This document shows positions 61,601 to 64,000 of a stretch of DNA of 64,000 bases, one piece after another; the first letter of the stretch is position 1, and every line of letters starts with the position of its first letter. The notes under the pieces are model-generated. The model saw only the letters and a program-made list of their open reading frames with translations, did not search any database and was not told where the DNA came from. The position numbers were made by a program, and so were the translations under genes. Source of the stretch: Latrodectus hesperus (Eukaryota; Arthropoda; Arachnida; Araneae; Theridiidae); assembly GCA_037975125.1 (NCBI GenBank), contig JAJQOW010000214.1, forward strand, positions 1 to 64,000, read 5' to 3'.

Positions 61601-63335
61601 TGCGAAAAAAGGAATGACTCCTGTGAAATATTGCCAGACAGCATCACCTTTGCTTTTGATGAATAAGGATTTTCCTAATAATACTCTCCTTAATCTCTGA
61701 TGAATTACTAAAAATATTGTTATAGGGAATTCATTTCGGTTGTGTACAACAGAAAAGGAATACTAACGTTCATTTATAGAGTTTCGGAATTAAATCAAGA
61801 TTTAATTCATGATATCAGGTATAATCTAATTGAATTAAATATTCTTAGCGATCTCACAATTTATATTATTCGGAGGTTTGCAATGCCTTTATTTCCGCTT
61901 CATGAGCTTCAGTTAAACTTTTACAGTATAAAACACCAAAGCATCCTGAATATTGAAATGATTAAAACAATATTTTAAAAATAAGTTTTGGCAATAGTGT
62001 TTTGTTAATACGTCTGTCCCATTTTTACGTCGAATAAATTTATTTCTTTGAATAGCATTTTCGTCTTTCTGAGAGTGAAGAAATAAAATATGATTAAAAA
62101 ATAATCCTAGAAAGCAATATTGTAATATTTATCTAAGAAACCAAATATTTTACCCTTGAATATTGTTACTTTATGATGTACTACATATCTTTTCAACAAC
62201 CTCACATATTGTCAGAGAGAATATAATAGAGGCCAAAATAAAGAATAAAACATGGAGAATATAATTTCTTCCTGCAAATTTTTTAATTGCAATTATATTT
62301 TCTCAAAAAAATTATATAATTTACAAATAAGCAAATGTTACTCGGAAATGAAAATTTATGTACATTAACAAAGCTAATGTCAGACACATCAAGATTTTTA
62401 TTAAATCAGAATATTTTCCAGTCGTAATAACATTGTGCCAATATTTCTCCGTTAGAAGTACTTTCACTTTGAACGCCTGTTTCGTTTTACTGATAAAACT
62501 CTGATAAAAATCAGAGAAGTATTCCATTGTATTAGAATGATATAATACATATTTGCAGCAGAAATATTTCCTTTTAAAAGAAACTGACATCATTATTATA
62601 AAATAGCGTAAGCAGTTTCACTTTGACAACATCTTTTACCATTAATACATATTCTTTTATAAAAATTAAAAATGAAATATATGTCGCATGTTCCCTCTCT
62701 GCTTATAAATTAAGTATATCGTGATCATGAAATATTCAGGGACGGTATATATAAAATTTAAATCATGTTGCATATCTCGAATGTATTGGTCATATTTTTA
62801 TTAAATATTTAAAAATTACTTTCTTATAATTTTTTAAAAAAGTTACGTTGGACATCAATCTTAACAAAAAGACGAGAATTGTTTTTTTAGAAGAAAAAAA
62901 CTAATACGCTGAACAATGTATTGTCGCATATTCAACATCTTTTAAAATACGTGAAAAATTTCACGTTAATTTTAATTAATAAATTTTATAGGTTTCCATT
63001 TAAAAATCTTTTATGAATTTCATTAATTTTAGCAAAAGTAGCAGATAATTTTTTATTATTCGAAATATACATTATGGCAGGTGAGCAAACTCTTATACTT
63101 CGTAGTTAAAATTAGAGAGATTTACATTATGTATTATAAAATTAATTTATATCTAAATGACCCATTTAAAAATCAAACATTCCAAATCAAGGTATCTCTC
63201 AACAATAAAATATAATATAATTCGATAACTATTTCATGTAATAAAGAATCTAAGCAAAATGCATGGGCAGAAACAAATCTGTCTGAAGATAAAGCAATTA
63301 TCTGATGAAAAAAACATATTAGTTACATTTTTATA
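58668..63335. other. Upstream region, no gene supported
   Basis: AT-rich. Plus-strand frames at 58661-58981, 59546-59758 and 61742-61978 and a minus-strand frame at 62321-62593 show no recognised domain. 60120-60300 is GC-richer with a perfect hairpin (60224-60238). 61460-61680 reads as two adjacent minus-strand frames with protein-like composition. A (GA)n/(TC)n palindrome lies near 60866-60886. Confidence 0.4.
60224..60238. repeat. Perfect GC-rich hairpin
   Basis: GGCTGC-GAA-GCAGCC flanked by aagaaag on one side and ctttctt on the other, extending the pairing. It may be the end of a Helitron-like or other element. Nothing else supports that. Confidence 0.6.
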
Positions 63336-64000
63336 CACTACTGGCCATTAAAATTGCTACACCAGGAAAGCGGCACACCACACACATGAAATTTGCATGA
63401 CATGTAGAACTTGCTGTGATTTACAAATAATTAGATTTTCAGCGCATTCATACAAAGCAGGCGACAGTAGCAACAACTACAATGTGTTTAAAACCAGAGA
63501 TTTGAGAGCAGTTTTCTCATACTCAATTTCCGTTTCAAATTTGTTTTCGGCAAAGAAAGTTGTAATGCCTCCTGTAAGAAGAAATGCCTATCAGCACGTG
63601 TCTGACTTGGATCTAGGAAGGATTATAGCCTACCGGGATTGCGGTTTATCGTACCGATATATTGCTGCTCGTGTCGGTCGAGACCCCATGACTGTTAGCA
63701 GAATATGGAATTGATGGGTTCAGGACAATCATACGGAACGTCATGCAGGATCTCTGCGACCCCCATCACTAACAGCAGCGAAGACTGACATCTTATCCGC
63801 ATGTTCACAAGGGATCGTACAGCCACGTCACGAACCCTGAGTCGAGAAATGGGATCATTTGCAAGGCAACAAGTTTCTGCTTGAACATTTCGACGACGTT
63901 TGCAGCAGCATGGACTGTCTGCACAGCGAGCATGGCTTCGGCTACCATTGACGCTGCGTCACAGACAAGAGCGCCTTCAATGGTGTGATCAGCGACGAAC
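63336..64000 (+). mobile_element. Tc1-like transposon, second copy, cut by window end
   Basis: Starts cactactggccattaaaatt after TA and matches the 3098-4501 element throughout, with scattered differences. The right half lies outside the window. Confidence 0.92.
63565..64000 (+). pseudogene. Tc1-family transposase, broken and partial
   Basis: Starts MPPVRRNAYQHVSDLDLGR and keeps the GLSYRYIAARVGRDPMTVSR helix-turn-helix block. A stop (TGA at 63712) falls where the other copy encodes Arg (RMWNRW), and the frame shifts later. The catalytic region is beyond the edge. Confidence 0.88.

Overview
The window is AT-rich animal DNA, most like an arthropod and possibly a spider or other chelicerate. 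The evidence is long introns, large (TA)n microsatellites, tRNA-derived SINE-like sequence and decayed Tc1/mariner, Tigger/pogo, hAT, Helitron and BEL/Pao elements. No bacterial-style gene, CRISPR array, rRNA or tRNA gene was found. The species call is an inference from repeat content.

One host gene appears to span most of the window on the minus strand. Its likely first coding exon (56798-56948) encodes a signal peptide and ends in phase 1. Downstream (lower coordinates) lies a tandem array of 34 intact exons and one degenerate copy, 34483-44579. The period is exactly 294 bp, made of a 147-nt exon and a 147-nt intron, and each exon encodes one six-cysteine EGF-like module of 49 residues. After the array come a related EGF-like exon (29725-29871), two duplicated Thr/Ser-rich linker exons (28308-28358, 25578-25628), a 228-nt exon with two cysteine-rich modules (21813-22040), a possible acidic linker exon (21536-21595), and EGF-like exons at 12348-12467, 7227-7346 and 1061-1162. 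All internal exons are phase 1-1, so any of them can be skipped, repeated or shuffled without breaking frame. The gene runs off the left edge; the part seen would encode a secreted or extracellular protein of about 2,000 residues.

The introns are loaded with mobile elements. From left to right: a Tc1-like DD34E element (3098-4501) and a Tigger element (4560-6811), both sitting in what looks like one (TA)n tract; an hAT remnant (about 8050-10480); a mariner DD34D element (15141-16420) inside another (TA)n tract; a decayed Tigger (16640-17600); a Tigger/pogo-like remnant (20362-21482); a 2.7-kb tandem duplication (about 23960-29355); a broken BEL/Pao LTR element (29978-34313); two SINE-like sequences (45510-45780, 46240-46530); a second Tigger-like remnant (46784-47772); an 854-bp (TA)n tract abutting a mariner-type end (50499-51405); two head-to-tail Helitrons (52923-53978 and 53984-55558); a third Tigger-like remnant (57496-58667); and a second Tc1-like copy cut by the right edge (63336-64000). 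All transposase, polymerase and helicase frames seen are broken.

The most notable object is the EGF exon array. It is homogeneous in exons and introns, has no net indel over 34 periods, shows two-unit and four-unit higher-order patterns, and is more diverged at its edges. That is the signature of recent unequal exchange generating a long modular extracellular protein.
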